Of a stretch of DNA of 64,000 nucleotides, positions 27,277 through 36,696 are shown in pieces. Both the position numbers and the translations under genes were made by a program. Source of the DNA: Mesorhizobium liriopis (GTDB lineage Bacteria; Pseudomonadota; Alphaproteobacteria; Rhizobiales; Rhizobiaceae); assembly GCF_024053505.1 (NCBI RefSeq), contig NZ_JAMXQS010000001.1, forward strand, positions 62,001 to 126,000, read 5' to 3'. The notes under the pieces are model-generated. The model worked only from the letters and a program-made list of their open reading frames with translations. It was not told the origin of the DNA and ran no database searches. The stretch's first letter is position 1; every line of letters starts with the position of its first letter.

Positions 27277-28670
27277 GGCGTCGTCCTCACGCTGGAATCG
27301 GTCGGAGAGGCAGCCGTGCCATCCGAGCGGTAGAGCGGCACGCGCGTCTTGCCCGATATCGTGTCCTCGACGCGCGTCGAAAGGTCGGGCCAAGCCGGCT
27401 GGTCGGAAAACTCCTCGCGCAGATAGGCGATGAGGTCGGTCAGCTGACCCGCATCGAGTGCGCCCGCGAAGCCGGGCATGATCGGCCCGCCTTCGCCTTC
27501 CGGCGCGGGCAACCCGTAAAGCGAAACATTGATGATGTTCTGCGGGCTCGGTGCGTTGACCGCCGTGCTCAAATGAAAGTTTAGGCCGCCATGCGGCAGG
27601 GCGCGTCCGCTTTCGTGGCAGGACGCACAAGCGGATTGATAGATGGCCTGGCCGCGTGCGCTAGCGGAAGAGGGGATGGCTTGGCTGTCGGCAGTCGGTG
27701 CCGCAGAGGCCGGCGTGGCCTCGCTCGTCTCCCCGGCTTTCGCCAATGCCTGTTCGCCCTTAGCGATCCGTTCAGGCGAAGGCGTGCCCATGCGGTCGGC
27801 GACATAGGCTGCGAGCGCGGAAACATCTTCGGGCGCCGCCACGCCGAGATTGGTCGTGACCGGCGCCATGGTGCCGCGTGACACGCCACGGATCTGCTGA
27901 AACCCGTTGGCGAGATAGAAGGCGAGCTTCTCTTTGTCCCACGGCACCGGCGCGGGCGACTTCTCGTTGATGGCATAAGCATGCCAGCCCTCGAGTTCGG
28001 CCCCGTCCCAATGCTGCTCGGCGATCTCCGCGCCCAAGGCATTGCGTGGCGTGTGGCAGGCGCCACAATGGCCAAGACCCTCCGCCAGATATTTTCCCTG
28101 GTTCCACGCCGCGTCATGCGCGGCATCCGGCTGATAGGCGCCGGGCCTGAAGAAAAGCATCTTCCAGCCTGCCACGAGCATGCGGTGATTGATGGGGAAG
28201 GGGAGGCTGTTTCCGGGCGTCGGCGCATCCACCGCCGGAAGCGACATCAGATAGGCGTAAAGGGCCCGGTTGTCCTCGTCACTCACCAGCGTGAAGTGGT
28301 CATAAGGGAAAGCCGGATAGAGGTGGTTGCCTTCCCGATCCACGCCCTCGCGCATCGAGCGCCCGAACGCAGCTTCCGACCAAGTGCCGATACCGCTGTT
28401 CCGGTCCGGTGTGATGTTGGTGGAATGGATCGTGCCGAATGGCGTATTGAGCGCCAGCCCCCCTGCGAAAGGCTTGCCGCCGGGTGCGGTGTGGCACGTC
28501 ACGCAATTGCCGATCGCCGCAAGCTGCTCGCCCCTCGCACGGAGCGCCGGGTCGATCTGCAGTTGCGCTTCTTGAGCAGGGATCTCACTTTTCCAGGCAT
28601 AAGCGACGAAGCCGCCCACGGCGATGAGAACAAGGACCGTAAGCCCGAGGAAGATGCGGCCGAAGCGCAT
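27267..28670 (-). CDS. Membrane-anchored triheme cytochrome c
   Basis: 467 residues with an N-terminal membrane anchor (about 7-25) and three CxxCH haem sites: CVTCH (56-60), CGACH and CASCH. This is the cytochrome subunit type found with alcohol, gluconate and aldehyde dehydrogenases. The first gene of the unit; iorA overlaps its end, iorB follows. It should carry electrons from IorAB to quinol or cytochrome oxidase. Confidence 0.92.
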   Translation of the reverse strand: MRFGRIFLGLTVLVLIAVGGFVAYAWKSEIPAQEAQLQIDPALRARGEQLAAIGNCVTCHTAPGGKPFAGGLALNTPFGTIHSTNITPDRNSGIGTWSEAAFGRSMREGVDREGNHLYPAFPYDHFTLVSDEDNRALYAYLMSLPAVDAPTPGNSLPFPINHRMLVAGWKMLFFRPGAYQPDAAHDAAWNQGKYLAEGLGHCGACHTPRNALGAEIAEQHWDGAELEGWHAYAINEKSPAPVPWDKEKLAFYLANGFQQIRGVSRGTMAPVTTNLGVAAPEDVSALAAYVADRMGTPSPERIAKGEQALAKAGETSEATPASAAPTADSQAIPSSASARGQAIYQSACASCHESGRALPHGGLNFHLSTAVNAPSPQNIINVSLYGLPAPEGEGGPIMPGFAGALDAGQLTDLIAYLREEFSDQPAWPDLSTRVEDTISGKTRVPLYRSDGTAASPTDSSVRTTPWL

Positions 28671-28788
28671 GGAGCGAGATCATCTCCCGTGGCTGAAACT
28701 GGCTTGGGAAAAGAGCGAACGTAATCTCGGCAGGTTGGTTGCGTTGTTCGCTGCGCGAATAACGCGGGTGTGAAGCAGGAGCGGTCAT

Positions 28789-28816
28789 GGAAAAGGGCGC
28801 CCCGAAAGGCGCCCCA
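28789..28816 (-). terminator. Terminator of the OFA transporter gene
   Basis: On the minus strand GGGCGCC and GGCGCCC form a stem around TTTCGG, followed by TTTT, 9 bp after the stop codon at 28824. Confidence 0.6.
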
Positions 28817-28823
28817 CTGAAAA

Positions 28824-30476
28824 TCAGCCGAACAGCACTGCCGCCTTCTGCAGCGTGATCCACACGCCCCACAGGATCGGAATGCCGACCGCTGCCCATG
28901 CCAGCATGGCCTTGGCGTCGAAGCCGCCCGTTCCAATGCCGAACGAGCCCGTTGGTCCGGCATTCGCCGCCACCGTCTTGGCCTGCAAGGCTGCGACCTC
29001 TTCCTTGGACATGAACCACTTCTCGTCGAGCGGCCTGACCAGCGCGTTCGCGACGAGACCCAGCGCCAGCATGCCGGCGAGAATGTACATCGTTCCGCTG
29101 TAGAGTGCGGGGCCCGACACGCCGGCCGCGACCTGTGCCTCGCGAATGTAGTTCACCACCACCGGGCCCACGATGCCGGCCGTCGACCATGCCGTCAGCA
29201 GGCGCCCATGGATGGCCCCCACGAACTGCGTGCCGAAAATGTCGGCCAAGTAGGCCGGCACGGTGGCAAAACCGCCGCCATACATCGACAGGATGATGCC
29301 GAAGGCGAGCACGAACAGCACCTTGTTGCCGCTCTCCGCAAAGGTCGGCGCGAGCGCGTAGAGCACGATGCCGATGATGAAGAAGCAGTAATAGGTGTTC
29401 TTGCGTCCGAGCTTGTCAGACAGCGAGGCCCAGAAGAAGCGCCCGCCGATGTTGAAAAGCGAGAGCAGGCCGGTGAAGCCGGCGGCAATCGCCGCGATCG
29501 AAGCCTTCTGCGAGGTGTCGAGCTGGGAGAAGGAAAGCTCGGGCAGGCCGATCAGGCGTCCCCCGAAGATTTCCTGCAGCATGGGCGAGGCCATGCCGAG
29601 CACGCCGATGCCCGCCGAGACGTTGAGGCAGAGCACGGCCCAGATCAGCCAGAACTGCTTGGTCTTGTGGGCGTCGCGCAGGTGCACATGGCCGGCGGTC
29701 ACCATCGTGCCGCGCGCCGCTGGCGCCGTCCACCCTTCGGGCCGCCAGCCTGCGGGTGGGATGCGATAGCCGAAAGCGCCGGCCATCATGAACACGAAAT
29801 AGATCGCCGCCATCACGACGAAGGTTTGCCAGACGCCGACGGATTCCGCCGACTTGAAGCTGTTCATCAGCATGTCGGCCAGGGGCGCACCGATCATCGC
29901 CCCGCCGCCGAAGCCCATGATCGCCATGCCGGTCGCCATGCCGCGACGGTCGGGAAACCATTTGATGAGCGTCGAAACGGGCGAGATGTAGCCGAGGCCC
30001 AGGCCGATGCCGCCGATCACGCCGGCACCCAGCCACATCAGCCAGAGCTGGTGCAGGTAGACGCCGAGGGCTGCCACCAGAATGCCGCCGCACCAGCAGA
30101 GCGCCGATACGAAGCCCGCCTTGCGCGGACCCACGCGCTCCAGCCAGCCGCCCCAGATCGCCGCCGAGCAGCCGAGCAGCACGAAGAACAGCGTATACAT
30201 CCAGCCGAGATCGGCCACGCGCCAGTCGCAGCTGGTGGTGAACAAGGCCGATGCGAGCGTCAGCCCGTCACATGCCGCCGGCTGGTCGATCCCGACCGCA
30301 CGCGACAGCGGCAGCCAGAACACGCTGAAGCCGTAAGCCATGCCGATACAGAGGTGGATGGCCAAAGCCGCCGGCGGAACCAGCCACCGGTTGAAACCGG
30401 GTCTGGCGACGATGCGCTCCCGGTCGAGTAGTCCCGCGTTCGATGTGCCGGCCCCCGCCAGCCCGGATACTGCCAT
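28824..30476 (-). CDS. OFA-family (oxalate/formate antiporter) MFS transporter
   Basis: 550 residues with about 12-14 hydrophobic segments. OFA/MFS features: AIHLCIGMAYGFSVFWLPL near the N-terminus, GLGLGYISPVSTLIKWFPDRR, GMAIMGFGGGAMIGAPL, and GGFATVPAYLADIFGT. The C-terminal part carries a long cytosolic tail and a further hydrophobic segment. It lies downstream of the formate dehydrogenase genes, so formate or a related monocarboxylate is the likely substrate. No oxalyl-CoA decarboxylase or formyl-CoA transferase is in the window. Confidence 0.88.
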   Translation of the reverse strand: MAVSGLAGAGTSNAGLLDRERIVARPGFNRWLVPPAALAIHLCIGMAYGFSVFWLPLSRAVGIDQPAACDGLTLASALFTTSCDWRVADLGWMYTLFFVLLGCSAAIWGGWLERVGPRKAGFVSALCWCGGILVAALGVYLHQLWLMWLGAGVIGGIGLGLGYISPVSTLIKWFPDRRGMATGMAIMGFGGGAMIGAPLADMLMNSFKSAESVGVWQTFVVMAAIYFVFMMAGAFGYRIPPAGWRPEGWTAPAARGTMVTAGHVHLRDAHKTKQFWLIWAVLCLNVSAGIGVLGMASPMLQEIFGGRLIGLPELSFSQLDTSQKASIAAIAAGFTGLLSLFNIGGRFFWASLSDKLGRKNTYYCFFIIGIVLYALAPTFAESGNKVLFVLAFGIILSMYGGGFATVPAYLADIFGTQFVGAIHGRLLTAWSTAGIVGPVVVNYIREAQVAAGVSGPALYSGTMYILAGMLALGLVANALVRPLDEKWFMSKEEVAALQAKTVAANAGPTGSFGIGTGGFDAKAMLAWAAVGIPILWGVWITLQKAAVLFG

Positions 30477-30575
30477 TGTCTAAGCCCTCTCTGCAATGGA
30501 TGTGCGGAATTGCGTCAATCCCGTTCCCAACGCGTCCGCTGTTGGAAAGATTTCAGTTGCCCGCTAGGGCCTTAG

Positions 30576-30689
30576 GTGGATCACGAACGCGTCTTGTGCT
30601 GTCCGTATCGATCTGCCGAACCAAGGCCGAACCTGCCGTTCAGCGGTTCGATCCCGGTTCATCTGACACAAGACACGTTCCTGATCCAC
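30576..30689. repeat. 114-bp element bounded by 23-bp inverted repeats
   Basis: The 23 bp at 30576-30598 and the reverse complement of 30667-30689 match at 21 of 23 positions (core GAACGYGTCTTGTG). The match stops sharply at the outer ends. The 68-bp centre holds further short complementary pieces. It sits in the intergenic region between the OFA transporter and fdsD. It resembles rhizobial intergenic mosaic or MITE-like elements in size and shape, but no second copy was seen in this window. Confidence 0.55.
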
Positions 30690-30697
30690 AGCCAGCT

Positions 30698-31123
30698 CTA
30701 GGATCGGTGCTCCGGAAAATTGGTGTCGCCCTTGTTCTCGCCCATGGCCGTGCCTTTGCCTTCGGGCGCGCCTTGGGTCGTGTCCATGCCGGTGCCTGAA
30801 CCCGTATCCGGATCGGCATGAGGGCGACGGATGAGGGGGGCAGCATCGCGCACCAGCGGGTGCAGGCCCTCTCCGCCATCGTCCAGACAAGCGAACAGCG
30901 CCTTGCGCATGCGCGGCTCCCAGAACTTGTTGATATGGGTCGCCACACCTTCCGCGCGATTTTCGGGCTTCTGCGAGTCGAAGAAGGTCGCGATCTGGTT
31001 GGCCATGCGGATCAGCTTGGCGTGAACCGAGTGGGCAGGATGCGCCTGCGCGCCGCGGTCCTGCTCTTCCGCCTCGTTCTGGCCCCACTGCGCTTCCATC
31101 TGCTCAGGCTGCATCGCTGACAT
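30698..31123 (-). CDS. fdsD: NAD-dependent formate dehydrogenase delta subunit
   Basis: 141 residues from ATG 31123 (an ATG at 31114 is also possible). The FdsD core is AKLIRMANQIATFFDSQKPE, THINKFWEPRMRKAL. FdsD is needed for stable, active FdsGBA but is not redox-active. The C-terminal 45 residues (TGMDTTQGAPEGKGTAMGEN) are a low-complexity tail longer than in most homologues. It overlaps fdhD by 20 bp. Confidence 0.88.
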   Translation of the reverse strand: MSAMQPEQMEAQWGQNEAEEQDRGAQAHPAHSVHAKLIRMANQIATFFDSQKPENRAEGVATHINKFWEPRMRKALFACLDDGGEGLHPLVRDAAPLIRRPHADPDTGSGTGMDTTQGAPEGKGTAMGENKGDTNFPEHRS

Positions 31124-31967
31124 CCTCTTGCCCCGCCTCCCGCCCGGTCGGGCCTTTGTCCTCCAGCAACGGCGCAATCCGCTCGGAATGGGTGAAGAGG
31201 TCGAACTCATCGCCCCGCACCAGCGCGCAAAGCGTGATGCCGGCACCATCCGCCGTGCGCACCGCGAGCGCGGTGGGAGCCGAAACCGCGATCAGCATCG
31301 ACGCACCGATGGCCGCCGTCTTCTGCACCATCTCGACGGACACGCGGCTGGTAACGACCACGGCTCCGCTCGCGCCTTCGATTCCCTCGCTCGCCAGCGC
31401 CCCGGCGAGCTTGTCCAGCGCATTGTGCCGCCCGACATCCTCGCGTGCTGCGACAATGCCCTGGCGTGGCACATAGAAGCCCGCCGCGTGCACCGCGCCC
31501 GTCTGGCGATGAAATGGCTGCTTTTCGGACAAAAGCCTCACCGCTTCTGCCACCTGCGCGGCCGACAGTCTCAATCCGCCCACGACGGAAGGCACGCTGC
31601 GCATCGCCTCGTCGATCGACTCGATCCCGCAAAGCCCGCATCCCACCGGTCCCGCCAAGCGCCGCCGCCGCGCCTGAAACTTTTCCGATGCGCCTTCGCG
31701 AAGGCTGATCTGGATATCGATCCCGGCACCGGCCTCCTCGATGGCGATTTCCTCGATCTCTCCGGGCGAGCGAATGACGCCTTCGGTCAGCGAGAAGCCC
31801 AGCGCGAAATCATGCAGATCGGCAGGCGACGCCATCATCACCGCATGCGTCGTCCCACCATAGGACAGCGCAACAGGCGTTTCCTCGGGGATTGTGCGCT
31901 CGGCGGTGAAGTTCTTTTCGACCCGCTGCGCGAAACGAGATGCGGTCGTAAGGGGAGGGCGGCTCAA
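31104..31967 (-). CDS. fdhD: Formate dehydrogenase accessory sulfurtransferase FdhD
   Basis: 287 residues. FdhD transfers sulfur to the molybdenum cofactor of formate dehydrogenase. Visible motifs: DLHDFALGFSLTEGVI, the GCGLCG motif with the catalytic CxxC, REDVGRHNALDKLAGAL and VVVTSRVSVEMVQKTAAIG. It lies between fdsA and fdsD in the formate dehydrogenase operon. Confidence 0.94.
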   Translation of the reverse strand: MSRPPLTTASRFAQRVEKNFTAERTIPEETPVALSYGGTTHAVMMASPADLHDFALGFSLTEGVIRSPGEIEEIAIEEAGAGIDIQISLREGASEKFQARRRRLAGPVGCGLCGIESIDEAMRSVPSVVGGLRLSAAQVAEAVRLLSEKQPFHRQTGAVHAAGFYVPRQGIVAAREDVGRHNALDKLAGALASEGIEGASGAVVVTSRVSVEMVQKTAAIGASMLIAVSAPTALAVRTADGAGITLCALVRGDEFDLFTHSERIAPLLEDKGPTGREAGQEDVSDAA

Positions 31968-32007
31968 AGGGAGTTTGCCTCTCGTGATAAGGACGTCGCG
32001 GCCGCCC

Positions 32008-34899
32008 TCACTCGGCCGCTTCCAATCGTCCCTCGATCCGCCGCGAGCGCCGTGCGAGCGCGTCGTATTCTTCCTGCCAGTGCGACGGCCCGTTGGACGG
32101 CGAGACCTGAACGGCCGTCACCTTGTATTCGGGGCAGTTGGTGGCCCAGTCGGAGAAGTCGGTCGTGATCACATTGGCCTGCGTGTCGGGATGGTGGAAG
32201 GTCGTATAGACCACGCCCGGCGAAACGCGATCGGTGATCGTCGCGCGCAGGGTCGTCTCGCCCGCGCGGGACGCCAGCCGCACCCAGTCGCCATCGCGCA
32301 GGCCACGGTTTTCGGCATCGTGCGGATGGATCTCGAGCCGGTCTTCCTCGTGCCACACGACATTCTCCGTGCGCCGTGTCTGCGCACCGACATTGTACTG
32401 CGAGAGAATGCGTCCCGTGGTCAGCAGGAGCGGGAAGCGCGGGCCGGTCTTTTCGTCGGTCGCCACATATTCGGTGCGGATGAACTTGCCCTTGCCGCGC
32501 ACGAAGCCGTCCACATGCATGATGGGCGAGCCGAGAGGCACCTTCTCGTTGCAGGGCCACTGCACCGAGCCGATCTCTTCGAGATAGGCATAAGAGACCT
32601 TGCTGAAGGTCGGCGTGGTCGCCGCGATCTCGTCCATGATCTGGCTCGGATGGGAGTAGTTCCAGTCGAGCCCCATGGCCTTCGCCAGGTTCTGCGTCAC
32701 CTCCCAATCCGCATAGCCGTTCTTCGGGCTCATCACGCGGCGGACGCGGTTGATGCGCCGTTCGGCATTCGTGAAGGTCCCGTCCTTTTCGAGGAATGTC
32801 GAACCGGGCAGGAAGACATGCGCGTAGTTCGCCGTCTCGTTGAGGAACAGGTCCTGCACCACCACGCATTCCATCGCGGCGAGGCCCGCCGAGACGTGCT
32901 TGGTGTCGGGGTCGGACTGAAGAATATCCTCGCCCTGGATGTAGATGCCCTTGAACGAGCCATCGACGGCGGCATCCAGCATGTTCGGGATGCGCAGTCC
33001 CGGCTCGTCGGAGATTTCCACGCCCCAGAGCTTCTCGAAGATGTCGCGCGTGGCGTCGTCTGAAACGTGGCGGTAGCCCGGCAATTCGTGCGGGAACGAG
33101 CCCATGTCGCACGACCCCTGCACGTTGTTCTGCCCGCGCAACGGGTTCACGCCCACGCCCGGACGTCCGATATTGCCAGTGGCCATCGCGAGGTTCGCGA
33201 TGCCGATCACCGTAGTCGAGCCTTGAGAGTGCTCGGTCACGCCCAGCCCGTAATAGATCGCGCCATTGCCGCCGCGCGCATAAAGCCGTGCAGCCCCGCG
33301 CAGGGTTTCGGCCGGCACGCCGGTCAGCGCCTCGGTCGCCTCCGGGCTGTGGCGCTCGTCGGACACGAACTCGGCCCAGTCCTGGAACTCGTCCCAGTCG
33401 CAGCGCGAGCGGACGAACGCTTCGTCGTAGAGGCCTTCCGAAACGATCACATGGCCGAGTGCGGTCACCACGGCGACATTCGTGCCGGGGCGAAGCTGCA
33501 GATGATAGTCGGCCGCGATATGCGCTGATTTCACCATGTCGATGCGGCGCGGATCGATCACGATCAGCTTGGCACCCTGCCGCAGCCGCTTCTTGAGCCG
33601 CGAGGCGAAGACCGGGTGACCGTCGGTCGGATTGGCGCCGATGATGACGGCCACATCGACATCCTCGACCGAGTCGAAGTTCTGCGTGCCCGCCGAAGTG
33701 CCATAGGTCTGGCCCAGGCCATAGCCCGTCGGCGAGTGGCAGACGCGCGCGCAGGTGTCGACATTGTTGTTGCGGAAGCCCGCGCGGATCAGCTTCTGAA
33801 CGAGATAGGTTTCCTCATTCGTGCAGCGCGAGGACGTGATGCCACCGATGGACTCGCGCCCATACTGGTACTGGATGCGACGGAACTCGGAAGCCGTATG
33901 CGCCAGCGCCTCTTCCCACGAGACCTCGCGCCACGGATCCGAGATCTTCTCGCGGATCATCGGGTTCAGGATGCGGTCGCGGTGGGTCGAATAGCCATAG
34001 GCGAAGCGGCCCTTGACGCAGGAGTGGCCGCGATTGGCCTGGCCATCCTTCCACGGCACCATGCGGACCAGTTCCTCGCCGCGCATCTCGGCCTTGAACG
34101 AGCAGCCGACGCCGCAATAGGCGCAGGTGGTGACCACCGAATGCTCGGGCTGGCCGATCCGGATCACACTCTTTTCTGTCAGCGTCGCGGTCGGGCAGGC
34201 CTGCACGCAGGCGCCGCAGGACACGCATTCGGATTCGACGAAAGCCTCGTGCTGGCCCGGCGACACGCGCGAGCCGAAGCCGCGCCCTTCGATGGTCAGC
34301 GCGAAGGTGCCCTGCACTTCCTCGCAGGCCCGCACGCAGCGCGAGCACACGATGCATTTGGATGGATCGTAGGTGAAATAGGGATTGGACTCGTCCTTGG
34401 GCAACCAGTTGAAATTGACGCCGACCCCGTCGCCATTGGCTTGGCGCGCCTTCACATGGTTCTCGCCCTCATAGCCGTAGCGCACATCGCGCAGGCCGAC
34501 CGCGCCTGCCATGTCCTGCAATTCGCAGTCGCCATTAGCCGCGCAAGTGAGGCAGTCCAGCGGGTGATCGGAGATGTAAAGCTCCATCACGCCCTTGCGG
34601 ATGTCCTTCAGCCGCGAGGTCTGCGTGTGCACCACCATGCCGGGCCCGACCGGCGTCGTGCAGGAAGCCGGCGTGCCCGGACGGCCTTCGATCTCGACCA
34701 GACAGAGGCGGCAGGAGCCGAAGGCATCCACCATATCGGTCGCGCAAAGCTTCGGCACCGAAATACCGGCCTCCTTCGAGGCGCGCATGATCGAGGTGCC
34801 CTCGGGCACGGTGATTGTCTTTCCGTCGATGGAAAGGGAAACGAGCTTTTCCGACCGGGAAGCCGGGGTGCCGAAGTCGATTTCAGGAACGAGACCCAT
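32008..34899 (-). CDS. fdsA: NAD-dependent formate dehydrogenase alpha subunit
   Basis: 963 residues, the molybdenum/bis-MGD catalytic subunit. In order: [2Fe-2S] ferredoxin domain (Cys52, 63, 66, 80), His/Cys cluster (HPLDCLTCAANGDCELQ), two [4Fe-4S] ferredoxin motifs (CIVCSRCVRAC, CVSCGACVQACPT), N-terminal CAYCGVGC cluster of the Mo domain, and the active-site cysteine in DTCARVCHSPTGYG. A molydopterin dinucleotide-binding C-terminus follows (HPHDAENRGLRDGDWV). Cytosolic (FdsGBA)2. The start overlaps the DUF4287 gene by 17 bp. Confidence 0.96.
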   Translation of the reverse strand: MGLVPEIDFGTPASRSEKLVSLSIDGKTITVPEGTSIMRASKEAGISVPKLCATDMVDAFGSCRLCLVEIEGRPGTPASCTTPVGPGMVVHTQTSRLKDIRKGVMELYISDHPLDCLTCAANGDCELQDMAGAVGLRDVRYGYEGENHVKARQANGDGVGVNFNWLPKDESNPYFTYDPSKCIVCSRCVRACEEVQGTFALTIEGRGFGSRVSPGQHEAFVESECVSCGACVQACPTATLTEKSVIRIGQPEHSVVTTCAYCGVGCSFKAEMRGEELVRMVPWKDGQANRGHSCVKGRFAYGYSTHRDRILNPMIREKISDPWREVSWEEALAHTASEFRRIQYQYGRESIGGITSSRCTNEETYLVQKLIRAGFRNNNVDTCARVCHSPTGYGLGQTYGTSAGTQNFDSVEDVDVAVIIGANPTDGHPVFASRLKKRLRQGAKLIVIDPRRIDMVKSAHIAADYHLQLRPGTNVAVVTALGHVIVSEGLYDEAFVRSRCDWDEFQDWAEFVSDERHSPEATEALTGVPAETLRGAARLYARGGNGAIYYGLGVTEHSQGSTTVIGIANLAMATGNIGRPGVGVNPLRGQNNVQGSCDMGSFPHELPGYRHVSDDATRDIFEKLWGVEISDEPGLRIPNMLDAAVDGSFKGIYIQGEDILQSDPDTKHVSAGLAAMECVVVQDLFLNETANYAHVFLPGSTFLEKDGTFTNAERRINRVRRVMSPKNGYADWEVTQNLAKAMGLDWNYSHPSQIMDEIAATTPTFSKVSYAYLEEIGSVQWPCNEKVPLGSPIMHVDGFVRGKGKFIRTEYVATDEKTGPRFPLLLTTGRILSQYNVGAQTRRTENVVWHEEDRLEIHPHDAENRGLRDGDWVRLASRAGETTLRATITDRVSPGVVYTTFHHPDTQANVITTDFSDWATNCPEYKVTAVQVSPSNGPSHWQEEYDALARRSRRIEGRLEAAE

Positions 34900-35143
34900 C
34901 AGTGCCTCCTGAGCTTAGTGGATTGGTGCCCGCCGTTTCCCCGGCGAGCGTTGCGGCAACGAGAGCGTTGGCATGTCCGTGGCCGATGCCGTGCTCGGAC
35001 TTCAGCCAGTTGACGATCTGCATATGCTTGAGGGCCGTCTGAGACCGGATCAGCCCCTGCCAATGGCGGATCGGCTTGCCATAGGTCTTCTCGATTGAAG
35101 GAAAATAGGACGCCGGTCCTTTGACCTTTGCGGTTTCACTCAT
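34883..35143 (-). CDS. DUF4287-like small protein inside the fds operon
   Basis: 86 residues. The centre (ALKHMQIVNWLKSEHGIGHG, HANALVAATL) matches the DUF4287 pattern of an amphipathic helix followed by the G-x-GHGHA motif; the C-terminus is Gly/Ser-rich. Its ATG overlaps the fdsB stop (ATGA) and its stop lies inside the start of fdsA, so it is translated in step with the enzyme subunits. The typical fds order has fdsB next to fdsA. A role as assembly or cofactor-handling factor is a guess. Confidence 0.75.
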   Translation of the reverse strand: MSETAKVKGPASYFPSIEKTYGKPIRHWQGLIRSQTALKHMQIVNWLKSEHGIGHGHANALVAATLAGETAGTNPLSSGGTDGSRS

Positions 35144-36696
35144 TCCGCCGCCTCCCGCATTGGAGCAGGCCTGAAATCCTCCGGGAAATGCGTCATCGCG
35201 CTCGTCACCGGATAGGGCGTGAAGCCGCCCAGCGCACAGAGCGAGCCGAACTTCATCGTGTTGCAGAGGTCGGCGACGAGCGCGAGGTTTTTCTCGGGCT
35301 CGACGCCCATCCGAACCTTGTCCAGCGTCTCGACCCCGCGTGTCGAGCCGATCCGGCACGGCGTGCACTTGCCGCAGCTTTCGGCCGCGCAGAACTCCAT
35401 CGCGAAACGCGCCATATGCAGCATGTCGGCGGTGTCGTCGAACACGGTGATGCCCGCATGCCCGATCAGCCCGTCCTTGGCCGCGAAGGCTTCGTAGTCG
35501 AAAGGCGTGTCGAAGAGGGCCGGCGGAAAATAGGCGCCGAGCGGTCCACCCACCTGCACGGCCTTCACCGGCCGACCGCTCCCGGTGCCGCCGCCGATCT
35601 TTTCGACGATTTCGCCCAGCGTCAGCCCGAACGCCGTCTCAAAGAGGCCGCCATAGCGGACATTGCCCGCGATCTGGATCGGGATGGTGCCGCGCGAGCG
35701 GCCAAGCCCGAAATCCTTGTAGAACTGCGCGCCACGGTCGAGGATCACCGGCACGGACGCCAGCGAGATCACGTTGTTGATCACCGTCGGCTTGTTGAAG
35801 AGCCCCTTATGCGCGGGCAGGGGAGGCTTGGCGCGCACGACGCCACGCTTGCCTTCGAGGCTGTTCAGCAGCGAGGTTTCCTCGCCGCACACATAGGCGC
35901 CGGCCCCCATGCGCACTTCCATGTCGAAGCTGTTCGCGGTGCCGAGCACGCTGGGACCCAGGATCTTCGCCGCCCGCGCGATGCGGATCGCCCGCTCCAT
36001 CGTCTTGATGGCGTGAGGATATTCCGAGCGGATATAGACGAAGCCCTTGGTCGCCCCTGTCGCGATGCCGGCGATCGCCATGCCTTCGATGAGAACGAAC
36101 GGGTCGCCCTCCATGATCATGCGGTCGGCGAAGGTCCCGCTGTCGCCTTCATCCGCATTGCAGACGATGTATTTGCGGTCATCCACCGCTTCGAGCACGG
36201 TCTTCCACTTGATGCCGGTCGGAAAGCCTGCCCCGCCGCGCCCGCGAAGGCCTGACTCGGTCACTTCCGCGACGATTGCGGTCGGTGTCAGCCCAACCGC
36301 GCGCTTCAGCCCAGCCAAGCCGCCATGCGCCTGGTAGTCGTCCAGCGACAGCGGATCGGTCAGCCCGCAGCGCGCGAAGGTCAGGCGCGTCTGGTTCTTG
36401 AGAAAGGGAATGTCGTTGGTGATGCCGAGCGACAACCGGTGCGAGCCGCCCTCGACGAGACCGGCATCGAAAAGCCCGGCAACATCGCCAGCCTTCACCG
36501 GCCCGTAGGCGACGCGGCCCGCAGCCGTCTCGATCTCGACCAGCGGCTCCAGCCAGACCATGCCGCGCGAGCCGTTGCGCACCACCGTGGCATCGAGCCC
36601 GCGTGAGGCGATCTCCCGCTCGACCGCAGCAGCCACCTTGTCGGCGCCGAGTGCGAGCGCTGCCGAATCGCACGGCACATAGATGCGCACGCTCAT
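35140..36696 (-). CDS. fdsB: NAD-dependent formate dehydrogenase beta subunit
   Basis: 518 residues from ATG 36696, which overlaps the fdsG stop (ATGA). NuoF-like diaphorase: FMN/NAD site RGRGGAGFPTGIKWKTV, NADEGDSGTFADRMIMEGDP, GAGAYVCGEETSLLNSLEG, and the [4Fe-4S] motif ESCGKCTPCRIGSTRG with a further Cys. The first about 130 residues form an extra N-terminal part typical of FdsB. It passes electrons from FdsA to NAD+. Confidence 0.95.
   Translation of the reverse strand: MSVRIYVPCDSAALALGADKVAAAVEREIASRGLDATVVRNGSRGMVWLEPLVEIETAAGRVAYGPVKAGDVAGLFDAGLVEGGSHRLSLGITNDIPFLKNQTRLTFARCGLTDPLSLDDYQAHGGLAGLKRAVGLTPTAIVAEVTESGLRGRGGAGFPTGIKWKTVLEAVDDRKYIVCNADEGDSGTFADRMIMEGDPFVLIEGMAIAGIATGATKGFVYIRSEYPHAIKTMERAIRIARAAKILGPSVLGTANSFDMEVRMGAGAYVCGEETSLLNSLEGKRGVVRAKPPLPAHKGLFNKPTVINNVISLASVPVILDRGAQFYKDFGLGRSRGTIPIQIAGNVRYGGLFETAFGLTLGEIVEKIGGGTGSGRPVKAVQVGGPLGAYFPPALFDTPFDYEAFAAKDGLIGHAGITVFDDTADMLHMARFAMEFCAAESCGKCTPCRIGSTRGVETLDKVRMGVEPEKNLALVADLCNTMKFGSLCALGGFTPYPVTSAMTHFPEDFRPAPMREAAE

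Noticed and set aside
30630-30660. A tRNA-like T-loop (GGTTCGATCCC)
   Set aside because: The flanking bases do not pair as a T-stem and no acceptor, D or anticodon arms fit; it is inside the inverted-repeat element.
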